A DNA stretch of 64,000 nt from NCBI RefSeq assembly GCF_900177725.1, contig NZ_FXAT01000002.1:124001-188000 (forward strand), given 5' to 3'. The notes under the pieces are model-generated. The model was not told where the DNA came from. It did not search any database and saw only the letters and a list, made by a program, of their open reading frames with translations. Positions within the stretch are counted from its first letter, which is position 1. Each line of letters begins with the position of its first letter. The stretch comes from Paraburkholderia susongensis (GTDB taxonomy: Bacteria; Pseudomonadota; Gammaproteobacteria; Burkholderiales; Burkholderiaceae). Positions 9,680-18,017 of this stretch are shown in pieces. A program made the position numbers and the translations under genes.

Positions 9680-10846
9680 ATGACAAAAAATCGACTCTCC
9701 ACCGCCACCTTCGCCGCGTTCTCAGCGTTCGCCGCGCTCACGGCGCCCAGCGCGTTCGCGCAAAGCAGCGTGACGCTATACGGCGTGCTCGACGAGGGCA
9801 TCAACTACACGAACAACGCCGGGGGCGGCGCGGTCTGGGAAATGGCGAGCGGCTATGCGCAAGGCAGCCGCTGGGGCCTGAAGGGCGAGGAAGATCTGGG
9901 CGGCGGCACCAAGGCCGTGTTTCAGCTCGAAAACGGCTTCGACATCAGTTCGGGGCGGCTCGGCCAGGGCGGCCGCATGTTCGGCCGTCAGGCTTTCGTG
10001 GGTCTCGCCGATAACCGCTTCGGCACGCTCACGCTCGGCCGCCAGTACGACTCGGTGGTCGACTATCTCGCGCCGACCACGGCGAACGGTAACTGGGCCG
10101 GTTACCTTTTCGCGCACCCCTACGACAACGACAACACCGACAACTCGTTTCGTCTCGGCAATAGCGTCAAATACGCGAGCCCGGATCTCGCGGGCCTGCA
10201 GTTCGGCGGCGTCTACAGCTTCAGCAACGACACCGGCTTCGCGAACAATCGCGCGTACAGTTTCGGCGGCCAGTATGCGAACGGCGGCCTGCTGATCGCC
10301 GCGGCCTATCTGCAGGCGAACAATCCGGGCGCGGGTTCGGTCGGCGCGATCACCGCGAACGACGCGAGCTTCATCGCCGGACGCATGCGGATTTTCGGCG
10401 GCGGCATCAACTACACGTTCGGTTCGGCAACCGCGGGCTTCGCGTATACGAACTCGAACTACAAGGACCCGACCGGCAACGGCTATATCGGCTTGCCGCT
10501 CGCGGCGCCGGGCGTGAGGCTCGATACGCTGAAGTATCAGAACTTCGAGATCAACGGCAAATACCAGTTCACGCCGGCGTTTTTCGTCGGCGCGCAGTAC
10601 GTGTACACGATGGTGAATTACGAGGCGTCCTCAGGCAGCGTGACGCCGAAGATTCACTCGGTCGGCCTCATGGCGGATTACAACCTGAGCAAACGCACCG
10701 ACGTGTATGTGCAGGGCGTGTATCAGAAGGTGGCGGGCGACTCGACGCAGTCGATTCTCGACAACGCGTTCATTCCGGGCGTGCAGGCGCCTTCCTCGAC
10801 GGATACGCAGGTCGCCGTGCGGGTCGCGTTGCGGCACAGGTTCTGA
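9680..10846 (+). CDS. Outer-membrane general porin (Burkholderia OmpC-like)
   Basis: A 388-residue porin. A signal peptide of about 27 residues ends in SAFA, and the mature protein starts QSSVTLYGVLDEGINYTNNA, the standard opening of the 16-strand Gram-negative porins of Burkholderiales. It contains RWGLKGEEDLGGG and RQAFVGL, and ends in an aromatic residue (RHRF), as needed for outer-membrane insertion. The ATG at 9680 has GGAG upstream. It is divergent from the catabolic operon and may provide outer-membrane passage for the same substrate, though such porins are numerous and often unspecific. Confidence 0.93.
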   Translation: MTKNRLSTATFAAFSAFAALTAPSAFAQSSVTLYGVLDEGINYTNNAGGGAVWEMASGYAQGSRWGLKGEEDLGGGTKAVFQLENGFDISSGRLGQGGRMFGRQAFVGLADNRFGTLTLGRQYDSVVDYLAPTTANGNWAGYLFAHPYDNDNTDNSFRLGNSVKYASPDLAGLQFGGVYSFSNDTGFANNRAYSFGGQYANGGLLIAAAYLQANNPGAGSVGAITANDASFIAGRMRIFGGGINYTFGSATAGFAYTNSNYKDPTGNGYIGLPLAAPGVRLDTLKYQNFEINGKYQFTPAFFVGAQYVYTMVNYEASSGSVTPKIHSVGLMADYNLSKRTDVYVQGVYQKVAGDSTQSILDNAFIPGVQAPSSTDTQVAVRVALRHRF

Positions 10847-10956
10847 GTACGTCACTGATAACGTGACTGTGCACTTAAGCTGGGCACCTAAGCTGAGCAC
10901 GTAACTGGGCACCCAGGCAGCGCAGCGGCGTGGCGGATTCATTCCCGCCGCGCCGT

Positions 10957-11322
10957 TCACTCCTCCACCACCGCCTTCAGCTTCAGCAACGCCTGGTCCC
11001 ACTGCTGGGAAATCGCGTCGAGCGCGCGGCGCGCCGCGTCGAGATGCGCGGGCTCGAACGCCCACAGGCGCTCGCGCCCCACCTTCACGTCGCGCACGAG
11101 GCCTGCGTCGGCCAGCACCTGCAGATGCTGCGTGACGGACTGCCGCGTGATCTCGGTGCCGGCGGTCAGTTGCGCGATCGACATCGCGCTGCCCGCGCAC
11201 AATGCCGCGATCAGGCGCAGGCGCGTTTCATCGCCGAGCGCCGCGAAGACCAGCGCGGACCCACGCAGCGTCGCCGCCTTGAGGCCGGCCTTCGCGGGCG
11301 CGGCCCTACCTCTCGGTGACAT
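10957..11322 (-). CDS. ArsR-family transcriptional regulator
   Basis: A 121-residue winged-helix repressor. LVFAALGDETRLRLI opens the domain, and the recognition helix is in TEITRQSVTQHLQVL followed by DAGLVRDVKVGRERLW. No obvious Cys metal site is present, which places it with the non-metal ArsR proteins paired to AHSA1 proteins. The start at 11322 (MSPRGRAAP) overlaps the preceding gene by 17 nt; an earlier in-frame start at 11361 would overlap by 56 nt. It is co-transcribed with the AHSA1-like gene and probably represses that pair. Confidence 0.88.
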   Translation of the reverse strand: MSPRGRAAPAKAGLKAATLRGSALVFAALGDETRLRLIAALCAGSAMSIAQLTAGTEITRQSVTQHLQVLADAGLVRDVKVGRERLWAFEPAHLDAARRALDAISQQWDQALLKLKAVVEE

Positions 11323-11767
11323 ATCGTTCGATGTTGCCCATCTGCTCGGTCCAACCGCCATCGTTCATGCGGAACGCCTCCGTGCGGCGCGCGAGCGGCA
11401 GTTGATCGAAGCCCGATTCGACGACGCGCAGCAGCGTGCCCGACTCGACCTCGCTCAAATCGAACTCCACGAGCGTGGTCGGCTCCGGCGTGTAGTCGAC
11501 CGAGACATCGATCGCGGCCGGATGCCAGCGCCACGACAGATGATGCTCGGGCTCGACGCGCTCGACGAGCACGTCCATGACGAGGTGCTCGTAGCCCGGA
11601 TAGGTGATGTGCCCCTGCACGGACTGCCCGGCGACGAACTGCTTGCCGGTCAGATTCACGCCGAACCATTTGCCGAACTCCTCGGCGTTGGACAGTGCGC
11701 GCCACACGCGCGAGCGCGGCGCGTTCAGCAGAATCTGTTTTTCGATACGATCAGTCGATGTGTTCAT
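11306..11767 (-). CDS. SRPBCC/AHSA1-family protein
   Basis: A 153-residue START/Bet v1-like protein. The features EKQILLNAPRSRVWRAL, EFGKWFG, VEPEHHLSWRWHP and the C-terminal GWTEQMGNIERYV are typical of the AHSA1 group paired with ArsR regulators. The ATG at 11767 is chosen because AGGAGG lies 6 nt upstream; a TTG at 11773 is less likely. The fold binds hydrophobic ligands. Members are annotated as activator-of-Hsp90 homologues, but no such activity is claimed here. Confidence 0.85.
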   Translation of the reverse strand: MNTSTDRIEKQILLNAPRSRVWRALSNAEEFGKWFGVNLTGKQFVAGQSVQGHITYPGYEHLVMDVLVERVEPEHHLSWRWHPAAIDVSVDYTPEPTTLVEFDLSEVESGTLLRVVESGFDQLPLARRTEAFRMNDGGWTEQMGNIERYVTER

Positions 11768-11881
11768 ATGCAACCTCCTGACTGCATATTAGAGACACCG
11801 CCCTCGATATGCAAGCATTCGACTGCACTTTTTTTGCGTCCGCGCAGAGCCCGCTGACGGGCAAGCCCTGCCCGCATCGCA

Positions 11882-13249
11882 CTACTCCGTCGCATGCGCG
11901 TGCATGACGCCCGCCTGCATCGACCATGCCATCCACGGCCGGCGCAGCGCGACGATCGCGAGGAACGCACACGCGGACAGCGTGCCGAACGTCGCGAAGC
12001 CCATCTGATAGCTGCCCGTGCTTTCCTTCGCGATGCCCATCACGACCGGCAGATAGAAGCCGCCGATACCACCCGCCGCGCCGACGATGCCCGACATCAG
12101 TCCCGTGCGGCCCGCCCAGCGATGCGGCACGAGCTGGAACGTCGCGCCGTTGCCGAGACCGAAGGCCACATACAGACACAGCAGCAGCGCGATACCGCCC
12201 GTGAGCGACGGCATCGCGGCGGCGAACATGAAGTCGCACACGGCGATGACCGCGAGCAGCACGGTCAGCGCGCGTACGCCGGATACGCGGTCGGCGATCA
12301 GGCCGCCGAGCGGACGCACCATTGCGCCGGTGGCGGCGAGCAGCGCCATGAACAGCCCCGCGTCGATCTTCGAGAGCTGATAGAGGTTCGTCAGCAGCAG
12401 CGATACATATGAGGACATGCCGACGAAGCCGCCGAAAGTGATGCTGTAGACCAGCATGATGACCCACGTATCGCGCTCGCCGAGCACGGAGCGATAGCGT
12501 TTGGGCAGCACCGCGATCGCGAGCAGCGCGCCGATCACCGGCAACAGCAGCACACCCGTCTTGCCCGCGCCGAACAGACCCGCTTCGACGAGCAGCACGA
12601 GCACGATCAGACCCGCGAGCGTTGCCGCGAAGCTGCCGGAGGCGCGCAGCACGCTGCCCGTTTTGAGGCCGGCGTCGTTGGCCCAGAAATACAGCGTGAT
12701 CGCGGCAATCGCGAGCAGCGGCAAGGCGCCGCCCGCGGCCATCTGCCACCCATAGCGCGCGGCCAGTTGCGGAAACAGGAAGCCGTCGAGCACCGCGCCG
12801 ATATTGCCGGCGGCCGCGAGACCCAGGACGAGCCCCTGCACTTTCGGCGGATAGTTGCTGCCAGCCATCGGCAAGGCCACCGCGAAACTCGCGCCGCCGA
12901 CGCCGAGAAATACGCCGAGCACCAGCAGCATCTCGTACGACGGCACGGAGCGCATCAACGGCAACACGATAGTCGGCACCGCGGACAGCAGCACGCCCAT
13001 CAACGCGATGCGCTTGCCATGCGCGGATTGATACAGATTGCCGAGCGTCACGCGCAAAATCGCCGCCGACAACACCGGCACCGCGACGAGCAAACCCTGT
13101 TGCGCGGGCGTCATCGCAATGCTCTTGCTGATGAACGGCGCGAGCGGTCCGTAGAGCACCCAGACGGTAAAGCCCGTGTCGAAATAGAGAAAACAGGCGA
13201 CGAGTGCGCGCCAGTCTCCGCTTGCAAGAGAGTTCATCACTTTTTTCAT
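11882..13249 (-). CDS. narK: Nitrate/nitrite transporter, NarK/NasA family (MFS)
   Basis: A 455-residue, 12-segment MFS carrier. It has the two glycine-rich nitrate signatures: AAAGNIGAVLDGFLFP near residue 160 and VGAAGGIGGFYLPVVMGIA near residue 395. An Arg-rich motif (LGNLYQSAHGKR) follows TM2. It is the last gene of the nirB-nirD-nas-narK operon, 84 bp after the nitrate reductase gene, and would bring nitrate into the cytoplasm. Alternative starts at Met1 (MKKVMNSL) and Met5 cannot be told apart. Confidence 0.9.
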   Translation of the reverse strand: MKKVMNSLASGDWRALVACFLYFDTGFTVWVLYGPLAPFISKSIAMTPAQQGLLVAVPVLSAAILRVTLGNLYQSAHGKRIALMGVLLSAVPTIVLPLMRSVPSYEMLLVLGVFLGVGGASFAVALPMAGSNYPPKVQGLVLGLAAAGNIGAVLDGFLFPQLAARYGWQMAAGGALPLLAIAAITLYFWANDAGLKTGSVLRASGSFAATLAGLIVLVLLVEAGLFGAGKTGVLLLPVIGALLAIAVLPKRYRSVLGERDTWVIMLVYSITFGGFVGMSSYVSLLLTNLYQLSKIDAGLFMALLAATGAMVRPLGGLIADRVSGVRALTVLLAVIAVCDFMFAAAMPSLTGGIALLLCLYVAFGLGNGATFQLVPHRWAGRTGLMSGIVGAAGGIGGFYLPVVMGIAKESTGSYQMGFATFGTLSACAFLAIVALRRPWMAWSMQAGVMHAHATE

Positions 13250-13333
13250 CAGAGATCCTTATTAAGCTGATTGCCCGCCATCGAATTCATTGCACTGCGT
13301 ACAGCTTCACCTGCATGTCGCCAGCGTTGAAAA

Positions 13334-16300
13334 TCAATACACATCACGCGCATAACGCTTTTCGCGCGCGAGACGGCTCACGTATTCGAGCGCCCTCTCC
13401 TCGCTCATGCCGCCGTGCGTTGTGATCACGTCCTTGAGTGCCGCATCGACATCGCGTGCCATCCGGCTCGCGTCGCCGCACACGTAGAAATGCGCACCTT
13501 CTTCGAGCCATGCCCACAGTTGCGCACCGTGTTCGCGCATACGGTCCTGCACGTAGATCTTGTCGGCCTGATCGCGCGAGAACGCGACGTCGAGCCGCGT
13601 CAGCACGCCGCTCGCGCGCATCGCCTCGAGTTCGTCGCGATAGTAGAAATCGGTTGCGGCATGCTGCTCGCCGAAGAACAGCCAGTTGCGTCCACGGTCG
13701 CCGCGCGCGCGGCGCTCGTGCAGAAAACCGCGAAACGGCGCGATGCCGGTGCCGGGACCAACCATGATCGCCGGTGCGCCAGCGTCGCGAGGCGCACGGA
13801 AATGCGCGGACGTCTGCACGAAAACAGGCACATCGACTTGCGCGGCACGGTCCGCGAGAAACGTCGACGACACGCCTTTGCGATGACGCCGCCCGTTGCT
13901 GTAGCGCACCGCCGACACCGTCAGATGCACTTCGCCCGGATGCGCTTTCGGGCTCGACGCGATCGAATAGAGACGCGGTTGCAGGCGCTTGAGCACGCCG
14001 GTCAGCTCGGTTGCGGTGAGGCTCACCGGAAATTCGTGCAGCACGTCGGCAAGCTGCTGTCCCCACAGCCATTGCTTCAGATCGGCCTTGCGCGCCGGCG
14101 CGAGCAGATCGCGCAGCGCGCCGTTGCGGCTGCGTGCGGCGACGAACGCGAGCGCTTCCGCGCTCGGCCGCGCGATCTCGTAGTGTTGGCCGAGCGCATC
14201 GGCAAGCCGTATCTCGCCGACACCGGAGACGTGCACCGGCGCCTCCGCGGAGAGACCGCTCAGCGTAATCAGTTCGTCGACGAGTTCGGGGCAGTTGCTC
14301 GGCCACACGCCGAGCGCATCGCCGGCTTCGTATTCGAGCCCGGCGTCGGCGGTATGCAGCGAAACGTAGCGCGTGTCTTTCGCGGCGCCCTGCCGGTTCA
14401 GACGCAGGTTGCCGGCGAGGCGCGACGCGGCCGGCCGCGCTTTGGTCGGCACGGCGCCGGGCACCACCGCGTGGATCATGCCGCCGGGCGGCACGGCATG
14501 CAGCGCCGCATCTTCTTCCTTGATGCGCACGATCACACGTTCGAGCCATGCATCGGCAACCGGCGGGTAGTCGGTATCGCAATCGACGCGCTCGGCAAGG
14601 CGCCGCGCGCCCCGCTCGGCGAGCCGTTCATCGAGACGGCGGCCGTGGCCGCAGAACTGATCGTAGTTGGGGTCTCCGAGCGCGAGCACCGCGAAACGCA
14701 CACCGTCGAGGCGAGGCGCCGTGTCCGCGCGCAGTTGCGTCCAGAAATCCTGCGCGTTGTCGGGCGGATCGCCGTCGCCGAACGTGCTCGTCATCAGCAG
14801 CACGTATTGTGCTTTCGCGAGCGTCGCGAGCGGATAGTCCGCCATGCACGCGGTGCGGATCTCGAAGCCCGATTCCATCAGACGCGTGGCGTAACGCTCG
14901 GTCAGCGATTCGGTGTTGCCGGTTTGCGAAGCCCACAGCAGCGTGACCTTGGGACGCGCGCGCACGATACGTACGTTGGGCACGTTCGGCACGCTGGACA
15001 TGCCCGCTTCGCGTACCTGCGCCGCCTGCGCGATGTCGGGTAAAGCCGCAAATGAAGCCATGCCCGTCTTGCTGCGGCTATAGAGACCCGCGAGCAATCC
15101 ATCGACGTAAAGGCGCTTCACGCTATCGAACGGCGCGCTGTGCGGCAGCACCGGCACGGAATCGATGCCCTGCGCCTCGGCGGAGCGCAAGCCGCTGACG
15201 AAGCCGGCCAGATACGCATGCTCGGCGTCGCTCAGCGGCGGCACGGGCTCGGGCCGAAGTTGCAGCAGGCTCGTGAGGGCGTCGATACGGGGCATGGGTT
15301 GATCCTTGGCGCTGGCGCCGGGCGTCGCAGCGGGGATGTCCGCGTGGGTGCCGGCAGCGACGGCGGCGGCGTGATTGAAGGCATCTGCAACGTCATCGGC
15401 CATCGCCGGGAATGCCACCGGACTCAGCGCGACCGCGCAGAATTTCAGTTCGGGCTGCTGGGAAATGGGATCGGTCGCGTCGTTCGTTACCGCGTTGATG
15501 CAGAGGTCGTCGCCGAATACATCGTTCCAGTGCATCGGCGCGAAGCAGTTGCCCGCGCTCACGCGCTCGGTCACCACGGCGGGCAGGATCGCGCGGCCGC
15601 GGCGCGAACGGATCTCGACCGGGTCTTTCGCGCGGATGCCGAGCGCGGCCGCATCGTCCGGATGAATCTCGACGAACGGCCCCGGGTTCAGCTTGTTGAG
15701 CATCGCGACCTTGCCGGTCTTCGTCAGCGTGTGCCATTGATGCTGCACACGGCCCGTGTTCAGCACGATCGGAAATTCGTGGTCGGGCAATTCGGCGGCG
15801 GGCGCATACGCGCGCGCGAAAAACATCGCCTTGCCGCTCGCCGTCGGAAAAGCCAGTCGCGCATGGCTGCCGTCGGCTGACTGTCTGAGCGTCTGGCTCA
15901 CGCCATCATTCAGATAGCGAACCGGATTGCGATCGGCCGAGTCCGCGCAGGCAAGCGGCCATTGCAGCGGCGTGTCCTTCAGGCGGCGATGGCTCGCACC
16001 ACGCAGGTCGTAACCGGTCGCCGGGTTCGAGGCGCGCGTGATCTCAGCGAACACTTCGTCGGCGCTCGCATAGGTGAACGCATCGGCGAAGCCCATTTCG
16101 CACGCGATACGCGCGATGATCCGCCAGTCGGGCAAGGCCGCGCCCGGCGGTTCGATCGCCTTTTGCATCAGCGTCAGATTGCGCTCGGAGTTGATCATCA
16201 CGCCTTCGGCTTCGGCCCACAACGCGCCGGGCAGCAGCACGTCGGCGTAACGGTTGGTCTCCGTGTCGAGGAACGCGTCCTGCGCGATCACGAGTTCGGC

Positions 16301-17572
16301 CGCGCGCAAACCGGCGATCGCGCTTTGCCGGTTCGCGACGCTCGCCACCGGATTCGTGCAGATGATCCAGCAGGCCTTGATCTCGCCCGCGGCCATTCGC
16401 TCGAACATGCCGATCGTGCCGGTCGTGCCGTTACCTGCGTCCGGTTTCAGCGTGCCCGGCGCAATACCCCAGAGTTCTTCGACAAACGCGCGGTCTTGCG
16501 CGACGAGCGCCGAGCGCTGCCCCGGCAAACCCGGTCCCATGTAGCCCATTTCGCGGCCGCCCATCGCGTTGGGCTGCCCTGTCAGCGAGAACGGTCCGCT
16601 GCCGCGCCGGCAGATGCGCCCCGTCGCCAGATGCAGATTGCAGATCGCGTTCGTGTGCCACGTGCCGTGCGTGCTCTGGTTGAGGCCCATCGTCCAGCAG
16701 CTCATCCACTCCTGCGCCGCGCCGATCATCCGCGCGGCGTGGCGGATGTCGTCGGCGGCAAGGCCTGTGATGCGCGCGACGTTTTCCGGCGTGTAGTCCG
16801 CGAGAAACGCGGGCATCGCGTCCCAGCCTTCGGTGAACTCGTCGATAAAAGCGGCATTCGTCGCGCCATTTTCGTGCAGCAGATGCAGCAGCCCGTTGAG
16901 CAATGCGAGATCGGTGCCGGGTTTGATCCGCAGGAACAGATCGGCCTTTTCGGCCGTCGCGTTGCAGCGCGGATCGACGACGATCAGCTTCGCGCCCGCC
17001 TTCACGCGGTCCATCATGCGCAGGAACAGAACCGGATGGCAGTCGGCCATATTCGCGCCGCTCACGAAGAACAGGTCCGCGTGATCGAAGTCCTCGTACG
17101 AGCCGGGCGGCCCGTCCGCGCCGAGCGAGAGCTTGTAGCCGCTACTCGCGCTCGCCATGCACAGGCGCGAGTTCGATTCGATGTTGTTCGTGCCGATAAA
17201 GCCCTTCGCGAGCTTGTTGACGAGGTACTGCGCTTCGAGCGACATCTGCCCGGACACGTAAAACGACAACGCATCCGGACCGTGTTCGTCGAGGATCCGC
17301 CGCAAACGCGCCGCGGTGCTGCTGAGCGCCTGCGCCATCGGCAACGGCGCCGGGTCTTCATCGCGCGTATGGCGCACGAACGCGCCTTCGAGACGGCCGG
17401 ACTTGCGCAATGCGACGTGCGCCGACTGCCCTTTCGTGCACAGCCTGCCGAAGTTGGCCGGATGCTCGCGGTCGCCGGAGATCTTCACGACCTGGCCGTC
17501 CTCGACATGCAGCACCATGCCGCAACCGACGCCGCAATACGGACACACGGTTTTTACGTTCGTGGAAGACAT
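13334..17572 (-). CDS. Assimilatory nitrate reductase fused to CysJ-like flavoprotein reductase
   Basis: A 1412-residue fusion. The N-terminus has the [4Fe-4S] motif CPYCGVGCG with the fourth Cys in GRLCTKG. It is followed by the Mo-bis-MGD catalytic and C-terminal domains to about residue 740, as in NarB/NasC-type cytoplasmic nitrate reductases. Near 778-800 PLSDAEHAYLAGFVSGL resembles the N-terminus of sulfite reductase flavoprotein CysJ. A flavodoxin domain begins at 875 (LLWASQTGNTE; TSTFGDGDPP; LALGDPNYDQFCGHG). The FAD/NADPH reductase domain holds RLYSIASSP and GPGTGIAPFRGFL and runs to the C-terminus. Electrons from NADPH could thus pass internally to the nitrate site. The ATG at 17572 is chosen because the family start MSSTNVKTVCPYC follows it. 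It sits 23 bp after nirD. Confidence 0.93.
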   Translation of the reverse strand: MSSTNVKTVCPYCGVGCGMVLHVEDGQVVKISGDREHPANFGRLCTKGQSAHVALRKSGRLEGAFVRHTRDEDPAPLPMAQALSSTAARLRRILDEHGPDALSFYVSGQMSLEAQYLVNKLAKGFIGTNNIESNSRLCMASASSGYKLSLGADGPPGSYEDFDHADLFFVSGANMADCHPVLFLRMMDRVKAGAKLIVVDPRCNATAEKADLFLRIKPGTDLALLNGLLHLLHENGATNAAFIDEFTEGWDAMPAFLADYTPENVARITGLAADDIRHAARMIGAAQEWMSCWTMGLNQSTHGTWHTNAICNLHLATGRICRRGSGPFSLTGQPNAMGGREMGYMGPGLPGQRSALVAQDRAFVEELWGIAPGTLKPDAGNGTTGTIGMFERMAAGEIKACWIICTNPVASVANRQSAIAGLRAAELVIAQDAFLDTETNRYADVLLPGALWAEAEGVMINSERNLTLMQKAIEPPGAALPDWRIIARIACEMGFADAFTYASADEVFAEITRASNPATGYDLRGASHRRLKDTPLQWPLACADSADRNPVRYLNDGVSQTLRQSADGSHARLAFPTASGKAMFFARAYAPAAELPDHEFPIVLNTGRVQHQWHTLTKTGKVAMLNKLNPGPFVEIHPDDAAALGIRAKDPVEIRSRRGRAILPAVVTERVSAGNCFAPMHWNDVFGDDLCINAVTNDATDPISQQPELKFCAVALSPVAFPAMADDVADAFNHAAAVAAGTHADIPAATPGASAKDQPMPRIDALTSLLQLRPEPVPPLSDAEHAYLAGFVSGLRSAEAQGIDSVPVLPHSAPFDSVKRLYVDGLLAGLYSRSKTGMASFAALPDIAQAAQVREAGMSSVPNVPNVRIVRARPKVTLLWASQTGNTESLTERYATRLMESGFEIRTACMADYPLATLAKAQYVLLMTSTFGDGDPPDNAQDFWTQLRADTAPRLDGVRFAVLALGDPNYDQFCGHGRRLDERLAERGARRLAERVDCDTDYPPVADAWLERVIVRIKEEDAALHAVPPGGMIHAVVPGAVPTKARPAASRLAGNLRLNRQGAAKDTRYVSLHTADAGLEYEAGDALGVWPSNCPELVDELITLSGLSAEAPVHVSGVGEIRLADALGQHYEIARPSAEALAFVAARSRNGALRDLLAPARKADLKQWLWGQQLADVLHEFPVSLTATELTGVLKRLQPRLYSIASSPKAHPGEVHLTVSAVRYSNGRRHRKGVSSTFLADRAAQVDVPVFVQTSAHFRAPRDAGAPAIMVGPGTGIAPFRGFLHERRARGDRGRNWLFFGEQHAATDFYYRDELEAMRASGVLTRLDVAFSRDQADKIYVQDRMREHGAQLWAWLEEGAHFYVCGDASRMARDVDAALKDVITTHGGMSEERALEYVSRLAREKRYARDVY

Positions 17573-17595
17573 GCGCGGATGACGTGGCCCTGAAG

Positions 17596-17949
17596 TCAAG
17601 CCGCGACCCACACCTGGCCGTTTTCCACGCGCGCGGCAAACGCGCTGACGGAAAACGACGGCGTCTCGATGCACTCGCCGGTGCGCAGATCGAAGTGATG
17701 CTTGTAGATCGGCGAGGCGACCACGATGCGTTCGCCGAGACTGCCCACCAGTCCGCGCGAGAGCACCGCCGCGTGCGAGCCCGGATCGAAGTTTTCGATG
17801 GCGTAGACGGTGCTATCGGTCGCGCCGCCATCCACGTGAAAAACCGCCACCTGTTCGCCGTTAATCAAGGCGCAAACACCGGTGTTCGGCACGATGTCGT
17901 CGAGCGCGCAAATGGCGGTCCAGGCGCGCGGCAAGCGTTCGTTTTTCAT
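17596..17949 (-). CDS. nirD: Nitrite reductase (NAD(P)H) small subunit
   Basis: A 117-residue Rieske-fold protein. It has WTAICALDDIVPNTGVCALI, IENFDPGSHAAVLSRG, GLVGSLGERIVVASPIYKHH and DLRTGEC, as in NirD. The Cys-x-His pairs of a true Rieske cluster are absent, as is usual for NirD. It partners with NirB in reducing nitrite to ammonium. It lies 68 bp after nirB and 23 bp before the nitrate reductase. The start at 17949 (MKNERLPRAW) is chosen; the frame is open much farther upstream only as antisense and out-of-frame sequence of nirB. Confidence 0.93.
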   Translation of the reverse strand: MKNERLPRAWTAICALDDIVPNTGVCALINGEQVAVFHVDGGATDSTVYAIENFDPGSHAAVLSRGLVGSLGERIVVASPIYKHHFDLRTGECIETPSFSVSAFAARVENGQVWVAA

Positions 17950-18017
17950 GGCTCGGGTCCTCGTTAAATAAGCGGAAAAAATCGGCGTCAAGGTGGACGA
18001 CATCAAAGCGGGTGGCC

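Noticed and set aside
15962..17593. 543-codon plus-strand frame opposite the nitrate reductase
   Set aside because: Shadow of the molybdoprotein's coding strand.
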